A stretch of 64,000 bases of DNA from an uncultured Bacilli bacterium (GCA_947629395.1 CANRDQ010000002.1:12004-76003); one strand, 5' to 3'; numbered from the stretch's first letter, positions 42,240 through 51,399 are shown. Notes: generated from the sequence alone by a model not told the origin. Program-made: numbers and translations.

Positions 42240-42535
42240 TAACAATTGAAGATTATATCAAAAAAATATTGAAGAAAAAGGGCTGGACATTAACTAGATT
42301 TACAGAAGAAATAAACAAAGTGAGAACTGAAGCAAAAATAAAAGGTAAGACAAGTTTATCAAATGTAAGTTTTTATCTTAATGATAAAAGTAAGCCTATA
42401 GGAATTAGAACTTTAGTTATTTGGGAAAAGGCTTTAGAAATGCCCTATGATAGCTTATGTAATTTAGCAAGTCAGCCAGCAGATAGATTATCAAAAAAAG
42501 AATTAGAGAAATTGAAAGAGAAAGTAAGAAAATGA
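42236..42535 (+). CDS. HTH protein just before TerL
   Basis: 99 residues. An XRE-like HTH (KKGWTLTRFTEEINKVR...SNVSFYLNDKS) with a helical tail. By position it could be a small terminase, but it is short; a regulator is equally possible. Confidence 0.5.
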   Translation: MITIEDYIKKILKKKGWTLTRFTEEINKVRTEAKIKGKTSLSNVSFYLNDKSKPIGIRTLVIWEKALEMPYDSLCNLASQPADRLSKKELEKLKEKVRK

Positions 42536-42756
42536 AAAAAAGTTTATCTAGAATTATATCAATGTTTTTAGTATTGTTAGGAGTGCTTTTAGGTACTTTA
42601 ATAAATACATTAGAATTTTGGATACTTGGTAAATTAATATTATGGCTTTTAAAAATAAATTTTAATTGGACTTTTAGGCATGGATTAGCCGTAGCTATTC
42701 TTTATTTTATAATGATATTACCAACCAAAGCTAGTTACAGTAATAGAAAAAAGTAA
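42532..42756 (+). CDS. Small membrane protein with two TM segments
   Basis: 74 residues overlapping the previous gene by 4 nt. TM helices at about 8-40 and 48-66. Unknown. Confidence 0.5.
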   Translation: MKKSLSRIISMFLVLLGVLLGTLINTLEFWILGKLILWLLKINFNWTFRHGLAVAILYFIMILPTKASYSNRKK

Positions 42757-42772
42757 GGTGTATTAATTATTA

Positions 42773-44554
42773 ATGGCAGAAATAAAAAAAGGAGATAAAA
42801 TCTCTTTAAAAAGACTGCCAAAGCAAGATTATTACGAGGAAACAATAAATGATATTATCAAGGTGTTAAAAGGTAAACACTCGGATAGTATGAAATTAAA
42901 ATGGTGTAGTAATACAATGCAGGTTTTAGAAACATGGTTTCAAGATGATGAATTGGTTGCTACCAAATTTGCCAAAAAAAGACTTATACCATTATTTGAA
43001 AATTTAATTGATGATTGTGAAGAACAATATATGTCTGATTTTTTTGATTACTACAAAAGATTATATGCTTTTTGTGGAAAAAGAGATTTAGAGTGTTTTA
43101 TAGATTATATGGAGTTTGATAAATCTAATAGAGTACTTGCTAATAGACGTGACATTTTACTTCCTTTTATAGATGCTTTAAACAGATTAGATACAGACAA
43201 TAATTTGAAGTATGTTATTGCTTCTTTCTTTCCATCGGCTGGAAAATCATTTTGTGCTAATTATTATACTGCTTGGGTTTTTGGACGAAGTATAAATAAC
43301 TCTGTTTTGAGACTTTCATATAACGAAGAATTAGTACTTGGATTTAGTCGAAGTATAAAAGATATAATTGCATCTCCAAATTTTTCAGATGTTTTTCCAC
43401 AATTTAAAATTTACAAAGGTAAACCTTTCGAAAAAGAAAAAGAATCGGATTGGAAAATCAAAAATGCCGATGTACTTACTTCTCACATATCTAGAACTAG
43501 AGATGGTGGTACTACAGGTGTTCGTGCTAATAAAGCTATTATATTTGACGATATGACAAAGGGAGCGGAAGAAGCATCCAACAGCAAAATCCATCAAGAC
43601 TATTATGATAAATGGAAAACAGAATGGTTTAACAGAAAAGACGGTAATAAAACAAAATATATATTTTTAGGAACAATGTGGTCTCCTGAAGATATTTTAA
43701 ATAGGGTAAGAGAAGACAGAGAAAAAATATCTCCATTAGTCCCCAGTAAAAAATTTAAATACACTTGCGAAAGTGAAGATGGTTCTACAATTGTTATAAG
43801 AGTTCCTTTACTCGATGAAAACGATGAGAGTACTTGCTCAAATGTTTATTCTACGGAAGAAGCAAGGGAAATAAGAGATACAACTGACTCATACTTATTT
43901 CAATGTGTTTATCAACAAGACCCAATTGCCCCAAGTGGATTAGAATTTGCAGATGAGCTATTGGAACATTACGATAAATTGCCATTAAATGATGATGGTA
44001 GTCCTGCTTATGCAGATTATTGTTTTGCTTCACTTGATACACCACGAAAAGGTGGGGATAATGCCTCTATGCCAATTTTTGTACCAAGTGACGACGGTAA
44101 ATTTTACTTAGTAGATTGTTTATTTAAAAGGAAACCTATGACGTCTCTTTATGATGATATAGTCAGAAAAATAATCGATTACAATATTACTGATTTTGTT
44201 ATTGAAAATAATACAGATACATCTTTAAAAACATTACTTGAAGATAGATTAAAAGAAAAAGGATATTTATTTTGTATAATAAGAGAAAAATTTAATACAA
44301 AGAATAAGGAACAACGTATAGGAGATACAAGAGATGTAGCTAAACGTATGATTTTATTCAAAAACAAATCTGATTATAATCCTAATACAGATTATGGAAG
44401 ATTTATGAAAGATTTTACTACATATTCTTTTGATTTTAAAAACAAACATGATGACGCTAATGATTCCATTGCGTTGTTTACAAGTGAAACTATTATGAAG
44501 AGAGGAAGGATAAGCAAGCCTATTCCTGTGGATAGAAGAGAATTTGGAATTTAG
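42773..44554 (+). CDS. terL: Terminase large subunit
   Basis: 593 residues. ATPase: Walker A-type FFPSAGKSF, Walker B AIIFDDMTK, coupling motif FLGTMW. Nuclease: FASLDTPRKGGD near residue 420 and a late Asp (HDDANDSIA). Powers DNA packaging through the portal. Confidence 0.92.
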   Translation: MAEIKKGDKISLKRLPKQDYYEETINDIIKVLKGKHSDSMKLKWCSNTMQVLETWFQDDELVATKFAKKRLIPLFENLIDDCEEQYMSDFFDYYKRLYAFCGKRDLECFIDYMEFDKSNRVLANRRDILLPFIDALNRLDTDNNLKYVIASFFPSAGKSFCANYYTAWVFGRSINNSVLRLSYNEELVLGFSRSIKDIIASPNFSDVFPQFKIYKGKPFEKEKESDWKIKNADVLTSHISRTRDGGTTGVRANKAIIFDDMTKGAEEASNSKIHQDYYDKWKTEWFNRKDGNKTKYIFLGTMWSPEDILNRVREDREKISPLVPSKKFKYTCESEDGSTIVIRVPLLDENDESTCSNVYSTEEAREIRDTTDSYLFQCVYQQDPIAPSGLEFADELLEHYDKLPLNDDGSPAYADYCFASLDTPRKGGDNASMPIFVPSDDGKFYLVDCLFKRKPMTSLYDDIVRKIIDYNITDFVIENNTDTSLKTLLEDRLKEKGYLFCIIREKFNTKNKEQRIGDTRDVAKRMILFKNKSDYNPNTDYGRFMKDFTTYSFDFKNKHDDANDSIALFTSETIMKRGRISKPIPVDRREFGI

Positions 44555-44598
44555 AGAACAAGCAAAAGTTGACAATCTTTAATTTTTATGATTTATAT

Positions 44599-44694
44599 AA
44601 AGCGATAATATGATAATCCCTCGTATTATCGCTTTGCTTTGGTGTGGAGCATAACTACCAACAGTCATTTAATGATTAGTTGAATAGTTATGTT
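44599..44694 (+). other. Two long hairpins between terL and portal
   Basis: AAAGCGATAATA (44599-44610)/TATTATCGCTTT (44624-44635), and GGAGCATAACTA/TAGTTATGTTCC (about 44646-44694, one G.U) with inner TCATT/AATGA. The first is not followed by Ts; the second ends in GTTCCTTTTTTA, so may also terminate. Likely RNA processing or attenuation before the late structural genes. Confidence 0.55.
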
Positions 44695-44728
44695 CCTTTT
44701 TTATTTAGGAATAATCAGGAGTGAGATA

Positions 44729-46240
44729 ATGGAAGACTTTGTAACAAACGTTAATCCTGAAAAAAATCTCTATGGTAGACAAATTATATTGTCTGATTAT
44801 ACAGAAGATGAATTAAATGAAGAAACCATTGCAAAAATATTAACAGATAAGTTTTATATACACGAAAAAAATGTAAGTGATATAAATTACCTATATGATT
44901 ATTACAAAGGAAAACAAACTATTTTAAATAAAGAAAAAGTAGTTCGAGAAAATATAAATAATAAAGTTTTAGAAAATAATGCTTATTTCATTGTTGAATT
45001 CAAAAAAGGTTATGTTTTTGGAGAACCTATTCAATATGTTCAACGTGGGGATAGGGCAAATGATGAAGTGTTAGTTTTAAATAGTTATATGTTAGCAGAG
45101 GATAAACAAGTTAAAGATAGTGATTTAGCAGAATGGCTTTATATTGGTGGAATAGCTCCAAGAATGATTATTCCAGAAAAAGAAAATGAAGAAAGTCCAT
45201 TTAGCATATATAATATGGATCCACGTAATGCTTTTATTGTATATAACAATGGATTAGGAAATAAGCCTCTGTTTGGTGTTACATACTTTACAAAAGAAGA
45301 TGGTATAAAAACTGGCACTATTTATACAAAAGACAAAGTTTATTCTTTTAATGGAGATAATGCTAAGTTTGATGTTAAGTTTATAAGTAAACATTTATTA
45401 GGAAGAATACCTATATTTGAATATCAATTAAATAAATCAAGATTAGGCATTATTGAAATTGTAAAAGCTTTACTAGATACTTTAAATAATATTGATTCAA
45501 ACGACATGGACGCAATAGAACAATTTGTTCAAAGTTTAGTTGTATTTGTAAATAATGATGTTGATGCAGAAACATTTAAAGAATTAATGGAATTGGGTGC
45601 AGTTAAGGTAAAAACGGAAAATCCACAAACCCCAGCAGATGTAAAACTATTAATAAATGATATGTCCCATGCAGATACAAAAGTTTACTATGATAGAATC
45701 TATAATCAAATGTTAACAATAGTAGGAATACCTTCTAAAAACGATAAAGCTAGTGGTGGAGATACTGGACAAGCTCGTTTACTTGGAGAAGGTTGGACTA
45801 TGGCAGATGAAAGAGCTAAACAAGATGAAAATGCTTTTAAAAAGACTGCTAGAGAAGAATTAAAACTTATTTTAGATATTTGTAAAAAAAGTGTTGCAAG
45901 TGGAATCAGTAAATTAACTTTAAAAGATGTTGATATTAAATTTACAAGAAACAAATCTGATAACTTACTTGTTAAGGCACAGTCTTTACTTAATTTAAAA
46001 CAAGCTCAAATTGCTCCGGATATAGCAATGACGGTAAGTGGTTTATTTAGTGACCCTAACGAAACTTATTATAAATCTAAAGAGTATTTTGGGGATAGTC
46101 TTTGGAAAGAAGAAAAGGAACCAGCTATAAATGGACCACAAAATGGACAAGAAACTGGACAACAAAATAAAGAGACAGGAGATAGTAATTCTAGTTTAAC
46201 TTCGGAAGTTTTTGATAAACAGAAACAAAATATTAATTAA
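44729..46240 (+). CDS. Portal protein (SPP1 gp6-like)
   Basis: 503 residues. ATG 44729 behind CAGGAGTGAG. YDYYKGKQTIL, NNKVLENNAYFIVEFKKGYVFGEP and the late GDTGQARLLGEG stretch are typical of SPP1-family portals. Gln/Asn-rich tail. Forms the dodecameric vertex ring. The usual minor head gene does not follow; a tRNA cluster does. Confidence 0.9.
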   Translation: MEDFVTNVNPEKNLYGRQIILSDYTEDELNEETIAKILTDKFYIHEKNVSDINYLYDYYKGKQTILNKEKVVRENINNKVLENNAYFIVEFKKGYVFGEPIQYVQRGDRANDEVLVLNSYMLAEDKQVKDSDLAEWLYIGGIAPRMIIPEKENEESPFSIYNMDPRNAFIVYNNGLGNKPLFGVTYFTKEDGIKTGTIYTKDKVYSFNGDNAKFDVKFISKHLLGRIPIFEYQLNKSRLGIIEIVKALLDTLNNIDSNDMDAIEQFVQSLVVFVNNDVDAETFKELMELGAVKVKTENPQTPADVKLLINDMSHADTKVYYDRIYNQMLTIVGIPSKNDKASGGDTGQARLLGEGWTMADERAKQDENAFKKTAREELKLILDICKKSVASGISKLTLKDVDIKFTRNKSDNLLVKAQSLLNLKQAQIAPDIAMTVSGLFSDPNETYYKSKEYFGDSLWKEEKEPAINGPQNGQETGQQNKETGDSNSSLTSEVFDKQKQNIN

Positions 46241-46249
46241 GGAATTGCG

Positions 46250-46299
46250 GTGGTCGTCTTCGGACAACACCTAAGTAAGAGAGATGCGTCTTTCTTACT
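46250..46299 (+). other. Hairpins between portal and tRNA cluster
   Basis: A hairpin with a UUCG tetraloop (GTC-TTCG-GAC, 46256-46266 region) and an 11-bp hairpin AGTAAGAGAGA (46274-46284)/TCTTTCTTACT (46289-46299). No T run; probably cleavage sites that free the tRNAs from the late transcript. Confidence 0.5.
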
Positions 46300-46303
46300 A
46301 TAT

Positions 46304-46377
46304 AAGTTGATAGTGTAATGGTAACACAATGGTCTCCAAAACCATCAATCTAAGTTCGAATCTTAGTCGGCTTGCCA
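46304..46377 (+). tRNA. Phage tRNA-Trp(CCA)
   Basis: Acceptor AAGTTGA/TCGGCTT with two G.U, anticodon loop CTCCAAA, T-loop TTCGAAT, encoded CCA. Confidence 0.9.
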
Positions 46378-46379
46378 AT

Positions 46380-46453
46380 GAGATATTAATTTAATGGTAG
46401 AATATTAGTCTTCCAAACTAAAAGTGTCAGTTCAACTCTGATATATCTCTCCA
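46380..46453 (+). tRNA. Phage tRNA-Gly(TCC)
   Basis: Acceptor GAGATAT/ATATCTC, anticodon loop CTTCCAA, T-loop TTCAACT, encoded CCA. Confidence 0.9.
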
Positions 46454-46454
46454 T

Positions 46455-46531
46455 CTGATGTTAGCCTAATTTGGTAAGGCACTTGTTTTGGGAACAAGAG
46501 ATTAGAGGTTCAAATCCTTTACATCAGACCA
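46455..46531 (+). tRNA. Phage tRNA-Pro(TGG)
   Basis: Acceptor CTGATGT/ACATCAG, anticodon loop TTTGGGA, T-loop TTCAAAT, encoded CCA. May read the CCC codon at the capsid frameshift site. Confidence 0.9.
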
Positions 46532-46539
46532 ATGATTTT

Positions 46540-46614
46540 GCTCTGTTAGACAAGAGGTTAAGTCATGCGACTTTCTATCGCATATCATCAGTTCGAATCT
46601 GATACAGAGAACCA
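46540..46614 (+). tRNA. Phage tRNA-Glu(TTC)
   Basis: Acceptor GCTCTGT/ACAGAGA with a 1-72 G.A mismatch, anticodon loop CTTTCTA, T-loop TTCGAAT, encoded CCA. Confidence 0.85.
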
Positions 46615-46617
46615 AAT

Positions 46618-46692
46618 TGTCGTTTAGCCAAGCGGTAAGGCATCAGACTTTGGATCTGATAAGCCCTAGTTCGAATCTAGGAACGACAGCCA
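46618..46692 (+). tRNA. Phage tRNA-Gln(TTG)
   Basis: Acceptor TGTCGTT/AACGACA, anticodon loop CTTTGGA, T-loop TTCGAAT, encoded CCA. Confidence 0.9.
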
Positions 46693-46693
46693 T

Positions 46694-46767
46694 GTATCTT
46701 TAGCCAAATAGTAAGGCAATAGTTTGCAAAACTATGATTATAGGTGCAACTCCTATAAGATACTCCA
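46694..46767 (+). tRNA. Phage tRNA-Cys(GCA) with unusual T-loop
   Basis: Acceptor GTATCTT/AAGATAC, anticodon loop TTGCAAA, encoded CCA. The T-loop is TGCAACT, not TTCRANY: T54-T55 becomes T-G. The D-arm is also weak. It could be a variant or decaying tRNA. Confidence 0.8.
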
Positions 46768-46859
46768 AATTTATTAGTAATGCTCTTCGTACCGAGCATA
46801 AAGAGTACGGCACTCAACAGTCAATAAAGACTATAAAATAGTAGAGTGGAAAGGGATAA

Positions 46860-47477
46860 ATGAAAGATAAAATCAAAGAAATATTAGAAGGATTAGGAAT
46901 TGAAGACGTTGATGGTACAACTGATACTATTGCTAAAGAAATAGCTTTGCTTACAGTTCCAAAAAATAAGTATAATGATATTTCCGAAAGATTAAAAAAT
47001 GTTCAAGCAGAAAAAACTGAAATTGAGTTAGAACTTGAAAATGTAAGAACTCAAAATATGACAGATGAAGAAAAAAGAGCAAAGGAACAAGCAGAATTTG
47101 AAAAACAAAAAAAAGAGTTATCTGTTGAACTTAACAAAGTAAAAGCAAGAGAAGTTTTTAAAAATGCGAATATTGATGATGATAAGATTGAAGAACTATT
47201 AGGAAAAGTGGTTAGTGATAATGAAGAGACTACTTTAGAGTTAGCCAATAGTTTTGCAGATATTTTAAAAACACAAGTAGAAGATACTAAAAAAACTATC
47301 GAAAGCGATTTACTTAGTAATACACCAAAGCCGGACGTGAAATCTCAACCAAACGAACCTGAGAAAGTAACAAAAGAGGATTTCTTAAGAATGTCTTATT
47401 CAGATAAAAAGAAATTATTTAGTACAGATAAGGAACAATATAATCAATTAATGTCTGAAATAAGTTCAAGTGAATAG
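46860..47477 (+). CDS. Capsid scaffolding protein
   Basis: 205 residues. A long coiled coil (about 40-105) and an acidic, Pro/Ser C-terminus with a final conserved-looking helix, the usual pattern of phage scaffolds (GP20/DUF4355-like). Directly before the capsid gene. Confidence 0.8.
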   Translation: MKDKIKEILEGLGIEDVDGTTDTIAKEIALLTVPKNKYNDISERLKNVQAEKTEIELELENVRTQNMTDEEKRAKEQAEFEKQKKELSVELNKVKAREVFKNANIDDDKIEELLGKVVSDNEETTLELANSFADILKTQVEDTKKTIESDLLSNTPKPDVKSQPNEPEKVTKEDFLRMSYSDKKKLFSTDKEQYNQLMSEISSSE

Positions 47478-47507
47478 TAAAAAGAAACGGAATTGAAAAA
47501 TTAATTA

Positions 47508-48350
47508 ATGGATAATGCAACAAAAATTGCTAGTTTATTTGTACCTGAAGTAGTAGGTCCTGAAATCATAACTAAGCTAGTAGATGATATTAAATTTACA
47601 CCATTTGCAAAAGTAATGTACACATTAAGAGGTACAGCAGGGGATAAAGTAAAAAGATGGAAATATACCTACATAGGAGACGCAGAAGAATTTACAGAGG
47701 GAAATGATATTAGCTATGGTAAGTTAACACAAGTAACTACTGAAATGACTATCAAGAAAGCTGGTCGTGGAGTACAGTTAACTGATGAAGCTGTTTTAAA
47801 CTCTGTAGGAGACGTTGAAGGTGAAGCAGTAAAACAAATTAGAATGGCTATTGCTCAAAAAGTAGATAACGATTGTCAAACAGTGCTTAGTCAAATAGGT
47901 GCTCCAATGACTGTTGGTGACGGTAGTGAAAGCATAGGTGCTAAATTAGTTGAACTAGCACAAGAAAAATGGCTAGAAGATTTAGACACAAGTGATATGA
48001 CTTTAATAATCAATCCTAAACAAGTTAAAGATATCAGACACGACGAAAACTTTATACCAGCAAGTGAAATTAAAGCTGAAATGATGATTACTGGTTCTTT
48101 AGGACAAATTTTAGGTTGCGATATTGTTGTATCTAATAAAATAAAGAGTGAAGAAGGTAAGTATAATAACTATTTAATTAAAGGAAAGCCTTTAACAATA
48201 GAAATAAAAAGAGATATTATGCCTGAAAGAGCTAGAGATATCGACAAAAAAATTACAAAATGTAATGCTGATATACATTATGGTGTTTTCTTAGAAAAAG
48301 ACCAAGATGCTGTAAAAATCGTTTCTAAAGATAACGATTATACACCCTAG
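47508..48350 (+). CDS. Major capsid protein (N4-gp56-like HK97 fold)
   Basis: 280 residues. FVPEVVGPEI, YTYIGDAEEFTEGNDI, LTQVTTEMTIKKAGRGVQLTDEAVLN and LVINP-like MTLIINPKQVKDIR match N4-gp56-family capsid proteins. Ends DYTP-stop at ACA CCC TAG; the +1 frame continues open for 136 codons. Confidence 0.9.
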   Translation: MDNATKIASLFVPEVVGPEIITKLVDDIKFTPFAKVMYTLRGTAGDKVKRWKYTYIGDAEEFTEGNDISYGKLTQVTTEMTIKKAGRGVQLTDEAVLNSVGDVEGEAVKQIRMAIAQKVDNDCQTVLSQIGAPMTVGDGSESIGAKLVELAQEKWLEDLDTSDMTLIINPKQVKDIRHDENFIPASEIKAEMMITGSLGQILGCDIVVSNKIKSEEGKYNNYLIKGKPLTIEIKRDIMPERARDIDKKITKCNADIHYGVFLEKDQDAVKIVSKDNDYTP

Positions 48351-48759
48351 TGAGCCCGAAAAAGCTAAAATCAAGGTAAGTATTCCAAGTGCTGAAACAT
48401 CATTGAATTTAGGTGAAAAGACAGTTCAAGATTTATGTGAGAATTTAAGCATTGACGACACTGGTAAAGTGACAGGTAACTTAAAATTGGTAGAAAATTG
48501 GACTGAATTTTCTAAAACTGACGGCACTGGAAACTTTATACCTTTGTACTTTGAGGAGGCTAAAGGGCAAGCAAAAGGTACAGTTAAGTGTGAGTTAAAA
48601 GGTACAGGTGCTAAATTAAAGAAACCTGTTGCAGTTGATGAAAAAGATGGATTAATAGTATTCCAAGTTCACAACAAGGATAATACTATTGAAATTACAA
48701 GTGAGGGAAAAGAAACAAAAACACTTACTTTAACTGAAGTTGATTTGCAAACAGAATAA
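48349..48759 (+). CDS. C-terminal capsid extension reached by probable +1 frameshift
   Basis: Reading continues as SEPEKAKIKVSIPSAETSLNL and a beta-rich domain of about 115 residues. There is no ATG/GTG start with a ribosome site (only a TTG at 48403). At CCC-TAG a Pro tRNA can slip from CCC to CCT. A similar +1 shift on CCC codons is known for capsid and tail genes of Listeria phage PSA. The domain may decorate the head surface. Confidence 0.6.
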   Translation, partial: SEPEKAKIKVSIPSAETSLNLGEKTVQDLCENLSIDDTGKVTGNLKLVENWTEFSKTDGTGNFIPLYFEEAKGQAKGTVKCELKGTGAKLKKPVAVDEKDGLIVFQVHNKDNTIEITSEGKETKTLTLTEVDLQTE

Positions 48760-48779
48760 AAAGTAAGGAGTGTACTTAA

Positions 48780-49109
48780 ATGGAAGAAACTCAATTAAAA
48801 GAATTAAGATTAAAAGTTTTAGGAGATGTTTCTGATACTTCAAAAGATGAGTTGTTAAAAATTTATCTTAAAGATGCTAAATATATTGCTTTAGGTGCAC
48901 TCTATCCTTTTGATTTAGAAATAACTGAACTTCCTGCTCGTATAGAAGAAAATTGGATAGTAAGATGTGCTTATGAATTGAGTAAACTTGCCGAAACAGA
49001 CGGCTTTACTGCTTATGCAGAAAATAGTCTTTCATGGCAACGAGCAAGTGATTATATTTCTAAAGATTTAATGCTTGAATTAACTCCAAAAGCGGGAGTA
49101 CCTAAATAA
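48780..49109 (+). CDS. Head-tail connector/adaptor (gp6/gp15-like)
   Basis: 109 residues behind AAGGAGTG. Helical, with KIYLKDAKYIALGALYPF and AYAENSLSWQRASDYISKDLM, like DNA-packaging adaptor proteins that sit under the portal. Confidence 0.7.
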   Translation: MEETQLKELRLKVLGDVSDTSKDELLKIYLKDAKYIALGALYPFDLEITELPARIEENWIVRCAYELSKLAETDGFTAYAENSLSWQRASDYISKDLMLELTPKAGVPK

Positions 49110-49459
49110 TGAATTGGAAAAAAGAAATTTATATAGCGAGTAAAGCTTCTTTAGATTATGACGATTATGGAAATCAAATTGTAACGTATGAGAAACCTAG
49201 AAAATACGAATTTAATGTACAGCCCATCAGTGCTGACGTAGACTTATTGGAATTCGGTGAAAAGGCAAATATGATACAGAAAGCTGTTATTCCTATATCG
49301 TATAAAGGGCAATTTAAAGAAAACGATTTAGCTTATTTAGATGATGTAACTCCTTCAGGGGAAAATAAAAATGGCGATAATGCAAATTATCGAATATATC
49401 CTCCTAGAAATCAAAATAAAAGAATAATCATTTACTTTGAAAGATTAACCGGAAAGTAG
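49109..49459 (+). CDS. Head closure/head-tail joining protein
   Basis: 116 residues, 1-nt overlap. Beta-rich, VQPISADVDLLEFGEKANMIQKAVIP; position between adaptor and neck protein fits a stopper. Confidence 0.65.
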   Translation: MNWKKEIYIASKASLDYDDYGNQIVTYEKPRKYEFNVQPISADVDLLEFGEKANMIQKAVIPISYKGQFKENDLAYLDDVTPSGENKNGDNANYRIYPPRNQNKRIIIYFERLTGK

Positions 49460-49466
49460 GAATGTA

Positions 49467-49655
49467 ATGTTTGAACTAACAAAAGGTAAAATGCGATTAG
49501 CTACGTATAATAAACAAGATATTGATATGTATGTGAAAGCAGGATGGAAGTTAGAGACTAAACTCGAAGAAGAAAAACCTAAGAAAAAACAAAAACAAGA
49601 AAAAACTAATCAAAATGTAGAAGAAAATTTAAAGGAAGAACAAGATGGAGAGTAA
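49467..49655 (+). CDS. Small charged phage protein
   Basis: 62 residues. The N-terminal half is compact, the rest Lys/Glu/Gln-rich. Overlaps the next gene by 11 nt. Unknown structural accessory. Confidence 0.5.
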   Translation: MFELTKGKMRLATYNKQDIDMYVKAGWKLETKLEEEKPKKKQKQEKTNQNVEENLKEEQDGE

Positions 49656-50127
49656 TGTTGACGAAGTAATTAAATTTGTAGAATCATACCAAAAAGCTAT
49701 GTCTAAAGGTGTAGATGATGGGATAAAAAAACTTACAGAAATTGCTTATAATATTGTATGTCAATACTGTAATGCAAATAACTTATCAAATCATTTAGGA
49801 AATATAAAGATGAGTTATGATCCTATTAATAAAACTGGCACTGTATCTACAAATGATGAGGTAATCATTTTTAAAGAGATGGGAACAGGTATAGTAGGTA
49901 GTCAAAATCCACATCCTAGTCCAACATCAGAATTTGCAAGTTGGCAATATGATATAAATAAGCATGGCGAAGAGGGTTGGATATATCCTAAAAAAGATGG
50001 TACTTACGGTTGGACTAAAGGGTTGCCGTCTGGAAGTATGTTCTATAATACATTTAATGAAATAAAAAAATATGTAAATTCTACAATAAGTGTAGAAATT
50101 CATAAGTCAACTAACAAAGTCTATTAA
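49645..50127 (+). CDS. HK97 gp10-like neck protein
   Basis: 160 residues. KKLTEIAYNIVCQY..., VIIFKEMGTGIVG and a Pro-rich HPSPTS loop match the gp10-like family at the head-tail joint. Confidence 0.7.
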   Translation: MESNVDEVIKFVESYQKAMSKGVDDGIKKLTEIAYNIVCQYCNANNLSNHLGNIKMSYDPINKTGTVSTNDEVIIFKEMGTGIVGSQNPHPSPTSEFASWQYDINKHGEEGWIYPKKDGTYGWTKGLPSGSMFYNTFNEIKKYVNSTISVEIHKSTNKVY

Positions 50128-50555
50128 TGTTAAAAGAAATACAAAAATTTTATGACTTTATATTTAATGATTTAAAAGAATATATTTCTTCTAATTCTAA
50201 GTATAATCCCTACATTTCTAAAAAAGAACCTGAAAATAAGTTATTTCCTCTAGTAACTATAAAAGATTTAACAAAGACTGGTAGTTTTACTACTTTAAAA
50301 TATACAGATTATAAATATGCTTTTTCTTTAGAAATAAATGTATATTCATTAAGTGAAAAAGGAATAGCTGGTAAAACAGTATGCAAAGAAGTAAGTGATT
50401 TAATAGAAAAGTATTTTACAGAAAAATATAGAATGAACATAACAGTTAATCCGAATGCAACTAACATTGATAGTTCTGTTGACAGAACTTTAATTCATGT
50501 TGATTGTACTTTGGATACTAAATATAAAGATAGATTAATTATTTATCCGTATTAG
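50127..50555 (+). CDS. Tail terminator protein
   Basis: 142 residues; size, alpha/beta pattern and place just before the tail tube support the role. LEINVYSLSEKG and LIHVDCTLDTKYK are the clearest segments. Confidence 0.65.
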   Translation: MLKEIQKFYDFIFNDLKEYISSNSKYNPYISKKEPENKLFPLVTIKDLTKTGSFTTLKYTDYKYAFSLEINVYSLSEKGIAGKTVCKEVSDLIEKYFTEKYRMNITVNPNATNIDSSVDRTLIHVDCTLDTKYKDRLIIYPY

Positions 50556-50582
50556 TGAAATAAAAAGGAATTTAGTTTATTA

Positions 50583-51017
50583 ATGGAACAAAACATAATT
50601 GCTCAAAGTGATGTTGGAACAGTCCTATATAGAAAAACAGCAGAAAAGTTTGAAGAATTTTTAGAAATAACTTCAGCTCCAGCAGAAGGTAGTGCCGGTG
50701 GTACTATTGAAGTAACAACTTTAAAAAGTGCTATAAAACAATATATAGCAGATAGACCTGATACTCCTGACCAAGATTTCAATTATAACTATACAGAAGC
50801 AAACTTTAAGAAAGCAAAAGAAAGTTGTGACGGTGGAGAACATGAGTTCTTAGTTAAATTCCAAGACGGTTCAGGATATGTAATCACAGGAACTGCTCAA
50901 ACTTGGATTAATGAAGTATCAAGAGGCTCTGCTGTTGAAGCTACTTTCCACGTAGTTGCAAGTGATATTGTATGGAAAGAAAAGACTGAAGTAGACTCTT
51001 TAATACAAGGCGAATAA
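50583..51017 (+). CDS. Major tail (tube) protein
   Basis: 144 residues. EITSAPAEGSAGGTIEVTTLKSAIKQYIADRPD is typical of siphophage tube proteins, and VITGTAQTWINEVSRGSAVEATFHVVAS ends the fold. Confidence 0.85.
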   Translation: MEQNIIAQSDVGTVLYRKTAEKFEEFLEITSAPAEGSAGGTIEVTTLKSAIKQYIADRPDTPDQDFNYNYTEANFKKAKESCDGGEHEFLVKFQDGSGYVITGTAQTWINEVSRGSAVEATFHVVASDIVWKEKTEVDSLIQGE

Positions 51018-51060
51018 TTTAATAATTAATCAAAGTAAGTAATTTAAGGGAGAAAGAAAA

Positions 51061-51399
51061 ATGCGTATATGTACTATTGAAATAGGTGATAAAGAATATA
51101 ACTTATGTCTTACTAGACAAGCAGTAAAAGAGATAGAAACAAGGGGATTTAATTTTCAAAATTTCATAGAAAAGCCAATTACATATTCTGATATTCTTTG
51201 GTATGGTGGTTTTGTAAAAAATCATCCTACTGTAACTCTAGATAAATCTATTGAACTTTTAGAAAAATATCAAGAGGAAAATGGAGATATACAAGAAGTA
51301 TTAGAGTTTTTAAGCGAGGAATATGCAAATTTTGTCAATGCCCCAGCCGATACAAGCTCAAAGAAGAAAAAGAAAAAAGCGAAGATAGTCAAGGCATAG
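51061..51399 (+). CDS. Tail assembly chaperone, G product
   Basis: 112 residues ending in a poly-Lys run (KKKKKKAKIVKA) coded by A-rich sequence. The T frame continues in -1 from there. Confidence 0.8.
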   Translation: MRICTIEIGDKEYNLCLTRQAVKEIETRGFNFQNFIEKPITYSDILWYGGFVKNHPTVTLDKSIELLEKYQEENGDIQEVLEFLSEEYANFVNAPADTSSKKKKKKAKIVKA

